A stretch of DNA of 64,000 bases from Druceiella hillmani (Eukaryota; Arthropoda; Insecta; Lepidoptera; Hepialidae). Below are positions 34,967 through 44,716 of this stretch, piece after piece (within the stretch, counting starts at the first letter, position 1; each line of letters opens with the position of its first letter). Below the pieces are notes generated by a model. That model made no database searches, was not told the origin of the DNA, and saw only the letters and a program-made list of their open reading frames with translations. The DNA lies in the NCBI GenBank assembly GCA_039881145.1, contig JAYKKI010000063.1:11172501-11236500 (forward strand). The letters run 5' to 3'. The translations under genes and the position numbers were made by a program.

Positions 34967-35244
34967 CACCTGAAGATATCCTGGAGTCTATGGATGAATT
35001 GCGCGAGCGCTTGAATTCGATGAAGAAAATGATGAACGATAGACAGGCAGCTGGAAGTAACACTAAAGAGCTTTTTCGTGGAAAAGCTCCCAGCCTCGCA
35101 GGAACTAGCGTCATTGACGGAAGCTTCTTGAGCATCGTGTTCGGAGGAGCGCTTTGTGTTATCTTAAGCGTATCTATGTACGCCTTTTATAACCTTTATT
35201 ACGCTGTACTCAAGCGTTTTCCGTCACGTCATACGGAGTTGTAA
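34967..35244 (+). CDS. Terminal coding exon, small tail-anchored membrane protein
   Basis: The exon follows TTTCAG, ends at TAA 35242-35244, and is much richer in G+C and more varied in codons than its surroundings. Joined to the 19-nt exon at 21406 it gives a 98-residue protein. Residues 8-33 (PEDILESMDELRERL...) form a charged amphipathic helix with coiled-coil-like spacing of Leu/Met. Residues 34-58 are a polar linker. Residues 60-81 are a hydrophobic membrane segment. The last ten are a basic tail ending HTEL. This layout is that of a C-tail-anchored protein with its helix in the cytosol and a short tail in the ER lumen. HTEL resembles a KDEL-type retrieval signal; T-E-L also fits a class I PDZ ligand. 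I do not recognise the family and infer no catalytic role. An acceptor six bases upstream would add Val-Ser in place of Ala plus one residue. Confidence 0.8.
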
Positions 35245-37193
35245 GGATTTGTATGGAATGTTTTGATGGAAATAATAATGTTGAACTTGTGCAGATGAAG
35301 CACAAATGAGCTTTGGTGTTTGAAATAAGGTATAAGTAATATTAAATAAGCTGTATTGGCATAGCTTATGTGGAGATGCGATGGAAAAAACACTTTATGT
35401 AAAATTTATAAAAAATGTCAATGATTATCGTCATCTTTAGATTTAGTCATAAAACAAAATTTAAAAGTCTTATTTTTCTGTCGATTCTAGAACAGCTTTA
35501 TAAAGTTACGATTGTACTACTGACTTGTGGTTAAACTTTTGTTATTATGAAAGTCTCTTTAAAAATATATGAGTTATATAAAGGAAATGTAATTTTTTTC
35601 AATTTTAATTCCTCTTAACAACATTGATGACTGTTAGGAAAGACTTATGATAAAGTGTTTTTTTGGTATTTTTTAATAATAGAGCAAATAGATAGTTTTA
35701 AATTATGGTAATTCAGATGTATTGTCGAATCAAAATATAAACAAACCATTTTGAGATAATTCCATGTTTCGGGAAAATCCTAAAAACAGTCCGGTCATAA
35801 ATATTTTTCCGAAGATTGTTTGGCACATCTTTTTTTTCAACATTTATTCGTCTATTAATTAATAAGACAGAGGAAGATGATATTGGATCCATGTTTTTCA
35901 AAACCATTTTTTTAGCATTTTTATCATATTTCGTAGTAATCATTATTAACAATGATATGTATATACTTGAAATTGAAATACGCTTTTTATTGCTTTATAT
36001 GATATTAAAGAAAACTCTTGCACTGTGTTTGTTCTCCAAAATTTCATTTTAATACTCAAAACTTATATTTGGATTGATTAAAGGAAGATTATTCACTAAT
36101 ATGCTATTTTAAAAAAAAATTTCATGGCAGAGGGAAGTTATGTCAAAAAAATTTTTGAAACCTCTTTTTCTGCAAAGACGTAAACAAAAGTAAGAATAAG
36201 AAAAGGGTGGTTAATTGATCGATTAAATAAATTTTGAATTAGCTTGGTTTCACCAAGGCCACATTTAATTTTCTTCATATTTAGTGACAAATTGAAAGGT
36301 TAAGAGTCAACATTTGAAAGAAATCAATGATATTTAGAACTTTTCAATTGTGAATTTTTCTACATTACTGAATCTAGATTTATTTTTCGGAAAATTGGTA
36401 AACCTTTACCATATTTTTTCCACAGATTCGATGAAAGTTTTGAAGAGTAATTGAAAAATGTTTTATTGAGACAATCACTTTAAATTAAAAAAAAAACGGC
36501 AAAGCTTTTATTTCTTTGTAACATTTTCTTCACTTAAATTTGAAAATTTGAATTATGTTGTGAAGGTTTTATTAAAAATTGTTATAATACTTGAGAAATT
36601 GTATTGTATAACTATAGTGTTTCTTTTGTATAATAAAATGAACTTTTCCTTAATCGTAATCGTAAGCCACTTCAGTTTAAGATTATATCGGAATTAGTTA
36701 AATTTATGTAATACTCATAACTTTACGGAAAAATGTGCCAAAAATTGTTTTTTGTAATTTTTTAAGTTTCCAATAAGGTAGAAACTATTTTAATATATCT
36801 TCTGCAAATTTAACATAAATCGGTTAATTGTTTTAAAACTATTAAGTGGAAGGAAAGCGTTAATTTGTTAAAAGAAATTACATTATTGTAAGAGCCCTGA
36901 CAATATCCAGTTTTTACGTAGCCCTAATATAATTGACACAAGTGTGGTGTGAGCTTCCAAGCCTTTTAAAGGACAATTTCTTAATTCCATACGAGTATGA
37001 GACTTACATTATAAGTAAGTTTCGATTAAAACCAATTCTTAATAAATGTAATCAAATATCAATAAGATTTTTTACCAATAAGGCATAATTAATCGAAAGT
37101 ATGTATAAATCTGAAATATGGTCGAAATTGAAAAAATAACTCACTAAATCTTGTCTAATTGCTGCTAAAGTTTTTCATTTTTATATTGAAATT
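35245..37193 (+). other. 3' UTR and downstream DNA
   Basis: The 3' UTR begins here. Candidate poly(A) signals are ATTAAA at 35341, AATAAA at 36226 and AATAAA at 36632. None can be chosen without transcripts. No further coding exon is visible. Open frames at 35713-35952 (minus) and 35816-36052 (plus) overlap in AT-rich sequence and look spurious. Confidence 0.45.
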
Positions 37194-37593
37194 CATTGTG
37201 TGTGTTTTTCAATGAAAGTAAATCAATTAAAACTATATTACTTAATAGGTTATTGTAAAGTTAGGTCTGGGGCATAAAATTAATTAAAACAACAAATTAT
37301 TGGTAAAAAAATTAAATGAAATTAATTAATTTAATATATTAATAAAGAATTATTTCAAACAATAAATTCTATGACTTTTATTTTTTTTGCCTTCATTGTG
37401 TGTGTTTTTTAATGAAAGTAAATCAATTAAAAGTATATTACTTAATAGGTTATTTTAAAGTTATGCTTAGGGCATAAAATTTAATAAAACAACAAATTAT
37501 TGATAAAAAAATTAAATGAAATTAATTAATTTAGTGCATTAATAAAGAATTATTTCTAACAATAAATTCTATGACTTTTAATTTTTTTTGCCT
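37194..37593. repeat. 200-bp tandem duplication
   Basis: CATTGTGTGTGTTTTT begins at 37194 and again at 37394, an exact 200-bp period. The two copies differ at only a scatter of positions along their length, which points to a fairly recent duplication in intergenic DNA. Confidence 0.92.
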
Positions 37594-38149
37594 AATTCAT
37601 ATTTGCCTTTATTCTTCGTAGGCTCATAAAAGGCAGTTATTATTAATATCTTTAATTAATCAATACACCACATTTAGAAATCTTGAATATTTTGAAGTAG
37701 GAATAAAAACTTCAATATTACAGTGCTTGGTTATTGATCAATTATTTTTATAATAGTTTTAAAGTTAATTCTTGATTAATCCACAATATAAATATAAAAT
37801 ATTTTTCATAGAATATGTCACGCTTTAAGCGAAATCTATATACGATAGAAAATTTAATTTATTACCATCTAGCTTTCTCATATCGTCCATTAACAAAAAG
37901 AAAATTGGAAAGAAAATTGTTAAATCCGACATGGAACCTAATTGATTTGGTTATATTATAGGTTCTGCTTAACATTATAGAAAAATTAAATTTGTTTATT
38001 ACCTATGTATGTTACATATATTTACTTATTAGCTTTTTAATTAAAATATAAACATTAACATGTACACGAGAAGGACTCAATGACACATGAGCTAGCTCTT
38101 CCAGTCAATCAAACAAAAATAAATTATTATAATTAGTGACGTAGTGGCA

Positions 38150-38460
38150 AGAGATTTTAGGTAAAATATGAAGAGCGGAAACAAAAAAGGTTGAAGGGTA
38201 AGGGAGATGAAGAGATGTAGGAGGAGGAAGCAGGAAAAGTATAAATTGTAATTAGGAGAGCCGCTATTTTTGACATCTTTTAAATGTATGAGCCGAGATT
38301 ATAGCATAATGCGACAGCGTAGATAGAAGTAAACATTTGCAAAAGTTTTACGAATTCACGATGAAAGGTTATGATGTGTTTGGAAATAAGGAAACTTTGT
38401 ATATTCTCTGAATGTAGACGCCAGCGAGAGTAGATAAAGATATACACCTGAAGGCGAGAC
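38150..38460. other. Purine-rich stretch, no gene recognised
   Basis: About 38165-38245 is almost free of C and unusually rich in A and G (GGGAGATGAAGAGATGTAGG, GGAGGAGGAAGC). A polypurine tract beside an LTR would look like this, but no LTR end was found. The following ~200 bp has somewhat raised G+C without a reading frame. Confidence 0.3.
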
Positions 38461-38820
38461 CCTGATAATTATTTAAAATTATATTATTACTAATTTCTAG
38501 TTTAGCTTCTACCTTATTTATTCTTTTACTAATTTTTAGTTTTGTGTTAACCTAAACTCTGGGATATCCCAGCTAATATTATAAATGAGCAAGTTTGGGT
38601 GAATTATATTACTTATATTCTATAACTTCGTAACTCTTTTGCATACTAGTAGATTTTACCTTTAATTAATATATAATAACATACACTGTTTTCATCCTGA
38701 GGAGCATCCATCTTTTATAAAGTCATTTGCAATCTACTTTAATTCTGCCCTGTAAGGAAAATTCTGTAAGTTTATATTAGTTGAACCCGCGATACAGGCT
38801 GCGTGTAATTCGGAATGAGA

Positions 38821-38868
38821 TAAATTATTAGGTGCAATGTACATTGTTACATTGCACCTAATAATTTA
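38821..38868. repeat. Perfect hairpin, 21-bp arms, 6-base loop
   Basis: 38821-38841 and 38848-38868 are perfect inverted repeats (core TTAGGTGCAATGTA) around CATTGT. It lies 115 bp beyond the stop of the Helitron helicase remnant, on its downstream side. Confidence 0.9.
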
Positions 38869-38982
38869 TTAATTTTTTAACACATTAAATATTTTTTTTG
38901 TTTAGCTTAATAGGGTAATATTATATTATGCATGGAATATTTACAATATTTTCTTATGAACAACATTCAGTGTAATATTGTT

Positions 38983-39238
38983 TTAACTACATACAAACAA
39001 GTTTTCTGCGTTGCTTATACGAGAGAGTGAGACATAAAGTTTTCCTTTAGAAAAGCGGGAGGCACTTAGATCCAAGCCTGCGGCGTGCAATGTCTGCCCT
39101 TGCTCTTTGTTGATGGCCATAGCAAAGCAGACGCTGGTTGGGAATTGTACAAGCTTAAAGCGGAAATTTACTGGGGGTCAATGGTACGCGAAAAATAAAT
39201 ACACGTTCTTCAGTAGCTCTAATAGAAGGCGTTGGCAG
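38983..39238 (-). pseudogene. Helitron RepHel helicase remnant (PIF1-like C-terminus)
   Basis: On the minus strand, 39238-39160 reads ...VFIFRVPLTPSKFP, and after a one-base frameshift about 39150-38983 reads ...QFPTSVCFAMAINKEQGQT, then AAGLDLSA, LYVSLSRISNAENLFV and a stop. INKEQGQT and LYVSLSRI correspond to the last conserved blocks of the PIF1-type superfamily 1 helicase in Helitron RepHel proteins, which unwinds DNA during rolling-circle transposition. The natural C-terminus appears retained, ending a few residues after the LFV motif. The upstream helicase motifs and the Rep nuclease are absent or too decayed to see. The frameshift makes it inactive. A chromosomal PIF1 gene is less likely because the 'VPLTPSKFP...QFP' order is that of the Helitron branch. 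Confidence 0.85.
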
Positions 39239-39339
39239 TACTAAATCGTAATATATCTATGAGCATAACGTTTGCTAAGAAATGGGATTAGCTGTACCAA
39301 TATCGTAATATTCACAAAGTCAAAGCACATAACAAGTAA

Positions 39340-39940
39340 CCTATATGTTTCTAGAGGATATATACTCTTACCATACTAAATTTCAACAAAATCCGATAGG
39401 TTTTGCGTGATTTAAGAACAAATTAACAGACGGACAACAATTTTATAAACAGGTTTTTTGGCTTCCGTAATCATTCTATACGCTGAATCAAACACTCTTT
39501 AAAATATTTTCCATGAACAAAATTCACTCTGTTACAGTTTTATTACATGTACATATTAACTCGCAAAGTGTATATACAAGATGATAGCATACAGTATTCT
39601 CTCCCTTTTGTAACGAAATATAGAAATCAAATAACAATGAAATAAAAAATATATGAAATATTAAAACATAAAATATAAAAATTTCATAGTTTCTATTTTA
39701 CTTTGACTTTTTTCATTTTTTCTTGAAGTATTTGAGCTTCTTACTACAATGTTACAGTTATTGGTTTAAACTTTTAAGTCTACTATAAAATTTGAGTTTA
39801 AAGTTATAGGAATTATGTTTAAAATACGAACGGATAAGGAGGTCTCATCATAATGGACTCGTTTCTACATTTTAAGTGGTGAAGTTTTAAAAATCTGTCA
39901 AGTACGAATAGAACTCGCACTCTGAGGTTTCCGTATATAT
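39340..39940. repeat. Degenerate dispersed repeat fragments
   Basis: 'CAACAAAATCCGATAGGTTT' followed by 'TTAACAGACGGACAACAATT' (about 39390-39450) is the usual 3' pattern of many insect repeats. 'CAAGTACGAATAGAACTCGC' with 'GGTTTCCGTA' (39898-39934) is a decayed copy of the 'GTGCGAGTCGGACTCGC..GGGTTCCGTA' end, here in the opposite orientation to the one at 6880. Confidence 0.45.
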
Positions 39941-40428
39941 TTAGGTAATTGTAAATATTTAATGAATAAACTAGGCACTAGTATTTCTGTTAAATTTTAC
40001 AGGTATTAAAACGTATTTTAGAGATATGCACCATGCATGTCTCTAAAATTATGACATCAAGAATCATGGCAGTTAATTTTCCTAGAACCTCTGCGTTGCT
40101 TCGGAAAACTGTTTTTTTTATAATTTTAGGTTCAGCAGTCTCGGAAAAAGCAAGAGGGTGTATATTGTTTTTTTTCCATATCATTCTATAAATGACTCAA
40201 GATATGATATCTAAAGTTAAAATAAAAATTAGCCTTTCAAATGATACCCTATGTTATGTTTGGAATTTTAAATTTTTTTTTGAGTTCTTAATTTTTAACC
40301 CTCAAAAATGTCCATGTAATTTTGGGCATTAGATATATATGTTAGTTAATATGCATTATTGCTATGCAAAATTTCAAGTTTCCATGTCGAGATTTTCTGA
40401 GAAAAACACTTGTAACAGACGTTCATAT

Positions 40429-40508
40429 GAATAATTTTATAATGGTTCCATTGTTCCTTTTGAAATACGAATGATTTTATAATGGTTCCATTGTTCCTTT
40501 TGAAATAA
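40429..40508. repeat. 40-bp tandem duplication
   Basis: GAAT.ATTTTATAATGGTTCC plus ATTGTTCCTTTTGAAATA occurs at 40429 and 40469. The two copies differ at one or two positions. Confidence 0.92.
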
Positions 40509-40846
40509 TTTATTAATTTAGGTTGTATTGTTAATATCGTTTATAATGTTTTATATTTGCTTGTCCATTGCTCAGTACGATAATTTGGTTTAAATCCGTC
40601 AAATGAATCTAACATAATGAATGATCTATCTGTTGTATTATCAGTACGTGAGGCCTAAATTATCGTGAAAAACGAGTGTACCCTTTCATTAATTTAAGTT
40701 CTCCGTGAATTTGATCATTATTAAATAGGCTAGCGTGCGGTTTGTTAACTGCATCCATGGTATGTTACGTTACGTCATTCAATATTTTCTATCGGATGCA
40801 TTGACCTGCGTTGTGCGTTAGAGTAGCTGTGTAAGGGACTTTCCCT

Positions 40847-40880
40847 TATAAAGCATTGACAGGTACAGGTCAGTCAGCTG
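40847..40880 (+). promoter_or_regulatory. TATA plus initiator core promoter
   Basis: TATAAAG starts at 40847. Overlapping initiators TCAGT (40870) and TCAGC (40874) place the start A 25 and 29 bp downstream of the first T. The second gives the canonical spacing. The next ~90 bp (GCTGCAGCTCGGCGAGGTAG..) is richer in G+C, like a first exon, and GAG|GTAGTA or GTG|GTACAAG could serve as a donor. No AATAAA follows closely, so it does not look like an LTR. No ATG-led coding exon was identified, so the gene it would serve is unknown. Confidence 0.45.
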
Positions 40881-41133
40881 CAGCTCGGCGAGGTAGTAAC
40901 AAAATATCAAAGTGATTGACGTGTGCGTTTCACCCACCTAGCACTCCGTGGTACAAGTTTTGGCAGATATTTTGCGGAAGATTTTCATTTCAAAAACAAA
41001 TTTCTGACAATTTTTGTATCGAAACAAATTATATAAAAGTAGGAATTGTTTATTTTAGCTCTACAGCAAACTCCAGACATGGGTTTTTTCGTTAAAATTT
41101 ATTATATTTCTAAAACGGAAATGAAACTTTTCC

Positions 41134-41135
<2 letters not shown>

Positions 41136-41190
<55 letters not shown>
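41136..41190. repeat. (AT)n microsatellite
   Basis: An AT dinucleotide run of 55 bp. A plus-strand open frame across it is an artefact. Confidence 0.95.
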
Positions 41191-41193
<3 letters not shown>

Positions 41194-41786
41194 TAATTAA
41201 ATCACAGAAAAGAAAATCGAAATCTCACTACCACTCTTTCGAAATAAGAATACATTTCCTTTCAGACACGCAATTTAAAATTATTACGAAATATTCTCCC
41301 TAACTCACACTAGCTACCTTTACCCCTGTTACGTTCCAGTCAGTGTGATCTTATCAAACACCTTCAGATAGCATTCACGTACTTTTCTTTCAATCTAACA
41401 GTATCGCTATCAGATTCCCGGGAGGGAGAGATGTCAGAATAACGTTGCCGTAATTTATAACTCGTAAACACGTAGAGAAAAATACAGTTACTTCGGAAAA
41501 TAGGGTAAAATACGTTTTTCCTTTGCTAAAGGCATCTCAGTGATAAAATGGTTCTGTCTAGTTATAATGTTCGTACAATAATAACGTTTGCATATAGCGA
41601 ACTTATTATATTAGGAAAAAACAATCTCACCAGTTAGGTGGGAAACATTTTTCGAGTGTCGAATTATAGAAAACTTGGTAGAAGTAAAAAATTTTAGAAA
41701 TAAATAAAAAAATTGACACAGAAAAGAAATAAATATCATAAAAGTTGAATATATTTGGCGTTAATTTTGTAGAAATTCTTTATTCA

Positions 41787-42006
41787 CAATTAAATGAAAC
41801 TACGTGCTGTAGTATTATTTGTACTTTCTTTAAGATCTTTATCACGACCTAGGTTTCGTTGTATTACAACATCTTCAGGTAGGATATTAGCAAAGATCTT
41901 TGCTAATATCCCACCTGAAGATGTTGTAATACAACGAAACCTAGGTCGTGGTAAAGAAATTAAAGAAGGTAGAAATAATACTACATCATGTAGTTTTATT
42001 TAATTG
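41787..42006. mobile_element. Palindromic MITE, copy 2 (near-complete palindrome)
   Basis: Arms of about 110 bp meet at GCAAAGATC without a loop, centred on 41896/41897. Each arm contains, from outside in, AATTAAATGAAACTACGTG, TAGTATTATTT, the CCTAGGTTTCGTTGTATTAC block and the CATCTTCAGGT block. The left outside flank adds 'TTTGGCGTTAATTTTGTAG', which is found inverted outside the right arms of copies 1 and 3 and so belongs to the element's ends. No protein is encoded. The plus-strand frame 41794-42003 is an inverted-repeat artefact. Confidence 0.9.
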
Positions 42007-42329
42007 TGTATAATAAAAGTGTATAAAATGTTGGCATGATTAAGAATTACATTAATTGAGGACAGTTGACTTAAGAAAAGGAAAAAATAGCAGATATTGT
42101 AAAGATTACCCTATTCAAGTTTTGTTGCAAAAAAAATTATTCGCTTGAAGAAGAAAGGATTTTTGGTCCTTCGGAACAGAAAATGGTAATTTAGGGCGTC
42201 TTAAATTGTAAGAGTAAATTGAAAGAAAGCGTAGGTTCCATGGTGGTCCGAAGGTTAGTCTTTAGTATATTTTTAAATTCCGTCATGCTTGACCTTTTCG
42301 TTTTAAGTTAGTGGTGACACTGAGCGAGT

Positions 42330-42910
42330 ATCATTTTTTATTTGGGATATTCACAGTGGTCACTAGCTGAATTGTGGTCGTACTAGTTTTGTCTATTGTA
42401 CTTACACTTTCAGTTGTGTTTGTAAGTCAGTCGTGGTTTTACTCCATGTTTCCGTTGTGGGAGTCGACTGTATTATGGTCGTATTTGGGTAGTCTGTTGT
42501 ATTTGCATTTCCAATCGAGCTTGGTACTTCGGTCGTGGTAGTGCTCGAGTATTATGCTTGGGGTTTCCGCTGTAGTTGTACTCGTGTAATCTATTGTGCT
42601 TACACTATCGGTCGTGATTGGCACTTTAGTTGTGGTGGTAATCGGGTATCCCGTCGTATTCGGTATCTACGTTATAGTTGGAAACCAATTAATGGTCATT
42701 CGGGTTTAGTCCGTTATGGTTACTCTTTTAGTCGTTTTTGGCACTCAAGGTAGTATTTCTGATTCGCTGTACTTGTGATATCCGGATTGGTCGGTAGTTA
42801 AGTTGTGGTGGTAGTGGAGTATTTAATTACGCTCGTACTTTCAGTAGCACTTGGTACTTCAGTCGTGGTCACATTTGGATACGATAACGTCAATTTCTTA
42901 TTAGAATTTC
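42330..42910 (-). pseudogene. Broken Thr/Ser/Pro-rich mucin-like repeat coding remnant
   Basis: Read on the minus strand, the block repeatedly gives Thr-rich peptides with a shared pattern: VTTTEVPSATEST, then VPKTTKRVTITD, TTTTKVPITTDSVSTIDYTS and, after a frameshift, EVPSSIGNANTTDYPNTTII. Repeats of TTT.VP..T(E/D)S.S.I.Y with T-rich linkers are typical of insect mucin-like and peritrophin-type extracellular proteins. Stops and at least two frameshifts interrupt it. G+C is higher than the flanks and the base-level repeat is visible on the plus strand as 'GTCGTGGT' motifs. No chitin-binding domain or signal peptide is seen. It is either a dead duplicate exon or a minisatellite that happens to read as Thr-rich. 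Confidence 0.4.
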
Positions 42911-44514
42911 AATTGTAGTAAACTTTTCAAGTGGGAGGTGGCCGAGAATAAGTTAAAACAGGATCGAAAGAATATTTACCTTCGCTTAGTTTCTGGTGTT
43001 AGAAACTATTTTTTCTAAAGTTTTGCAGCGTAAAGAGTATTTTTTTTGTAGGAAATATCAGGGTACATGGAAATAAGTAGAATAAATAAATTTTTAAAAC
43101 ACAACCCAAGAATATGAGCTGAAAAACTTTTGGATTTGCGAAGAAGGTAGTTTGAAATTTTTAGAAAATTTAAGATATTGAAGAGAAGCTCTTTGAGGTG
43201 CGATCTAGATTAAAAATATTTTCGGGTGAAAGATTACAAAATTCTGAAACATTAAAAATTTAAACAGATTGAGGTCAGCTTAAAAGGCGCTGTAACCGAT
43301 CAATGATAATAGCAGTGTTTGTAAGAGGTATATTTTTGTTTTGGAAACAGAAAATTTTAAGAACATTTGAGTTTTTCTTTTACTTACAGGCAGTCAATTA
43401 GGGTTTTTATTAGTTAATAAGGAGAATAAAGGATTTTATCACACTGGGCCAAACAATTTTGACAAATTAGATGTTTTTTGAATATTGAATATAATAGCTT
43501 GAAATTTTTATGCGTTAACTAACTTGCCAAATTTACACCATTAATAAATACCATCAAAAGAAGAAGGTGATAAAATATATCTTGATACACATCGGCTATG
43601 AGGTTAGTTCACTATGAAGAGATCTTCGAAGATTTACAGATTACCTACGGTTATGCTGGATTAAAATAACTGTAGAAAATGTAAAGAGTTTAATAACTCT
43701 TAAGACTTAAAGTTCTTTAGCGTAATATCAAAGAACTAACCGAGTTTACTGCGCTGCTGCAAAACAGTAGAAAATTAAAAGTATTGGGAAGCAATCTTCC
43801 GTCAGCAATCTTTTGAAAAATATTTAAGGTTTGCTGACCAATCTTCAAATGCAAATAAAATTTAATCCAGAACTGATGTACTTGCAAGAAGATAACAAAT
43901 TACCATGGATTATGCGTTTAATAATTCTGATTAAAATAAGTAGAATATAAAACGATGAAAGTCTTGAATTAAGTAAGTGAAAAATGGTAAAGTAAGATAA
44001 ATTTAATATGATACGCAAAATTTTGTTTCCAATGTGGCTGAAATAAAGTCAACCAATTTTTTTTATATAATGTAACATATTAAAGTGTAGGTTTAAATTA
44101 GTAAAAGGTATTTATTACCTTAGCTTTCAGGTTTTAAAACATGCTTTGATATGATCTCAAAAAATGAGCCATTTCTATCGAACCATCTTTAATGAAATTT
44201 TTAAAAATAGAAACAAAACAAAGCAACCGGTGAAGGAAACATGTGGGTGGGAGTAGTTTATGATGTCATTACTATAATTTAGATTGAGAACAATGGTCAG
44301 TGTTTGTATCCAGATTTTAATAGTCGTGATCCATAAAAATGTCGTTGTCGATGACATCAAAAAGTATAATAAATATGAATTATTGATACCATTTTTTTGA
44401 TTATTATCGTTCAATCTATAGTTATTTGAATTGTACTAACAATGCATGGAATTCCTTCGATATTACTTGATGAAACTACAAGATACGTCGAATGTACATT
44501 TTAACTTCTTAATC
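42911..44514. other. Intergenic, nothing recognised
   Basis: AT-rich sequence between the mucin-like remnant and the third palindromic MITE. An AAGATCTTCGAAGATTTACAGA-like stretch near 43620 recalls the MITE loop but is too short to call. The minus-strand frame 44175-44414 has no domain. Confidence 0.5.
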
Positions 44515-44716
44515 AGTTAAATGAAACTACGCGATGTAGTATTATTTCTACATTCTTTAAATTCTTTACCACGACCTAGGTTTCGTTATATTACAATATC
44601 TTTAGGTGGGCTGTTAGCAAAGATCTGAAAATGTTATAATACAACGAAACCTAGGTCGTGGCAAACAACTTAAAGAAAGTAGAAATAATACTACATCACG
44701 TAGTTTCATTTAATTA
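44515..44716. mobile_element. Palindromic MITE, copy 3
   Basis: Same arms as copies 1 and 2: AAATGAAACTACGCGATG, TAGTATTATTTCTAC, CACGACCTAGGTTTCGTTA. The right half lost about 20 bases near the centre ('CAAAGATCTGAAAATGTT'), so the hairpin is asymmetric. The right outside flank again carries 'TTTCTACAAACTTAACGCC', as in copy 1. Confidence 0.9.

Noticed and set aside
34920..35135. A 71-residue minus-strand frame
   Set aside because: It is antisense to the terminal coding exon, which has better composition, an acceptor and phase agreement.
40847..40960. Interpreting the TATA/Inr promoter as another LTR
   Set aside because: No AATAAA, TG...CA ends or flanking duplication were found within a few hundred bases.
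41794..42003. A 69-residue plus-strand protein
   Set aside because: It reads through the palindromic MITE; the second half is the inverted complement of the first.
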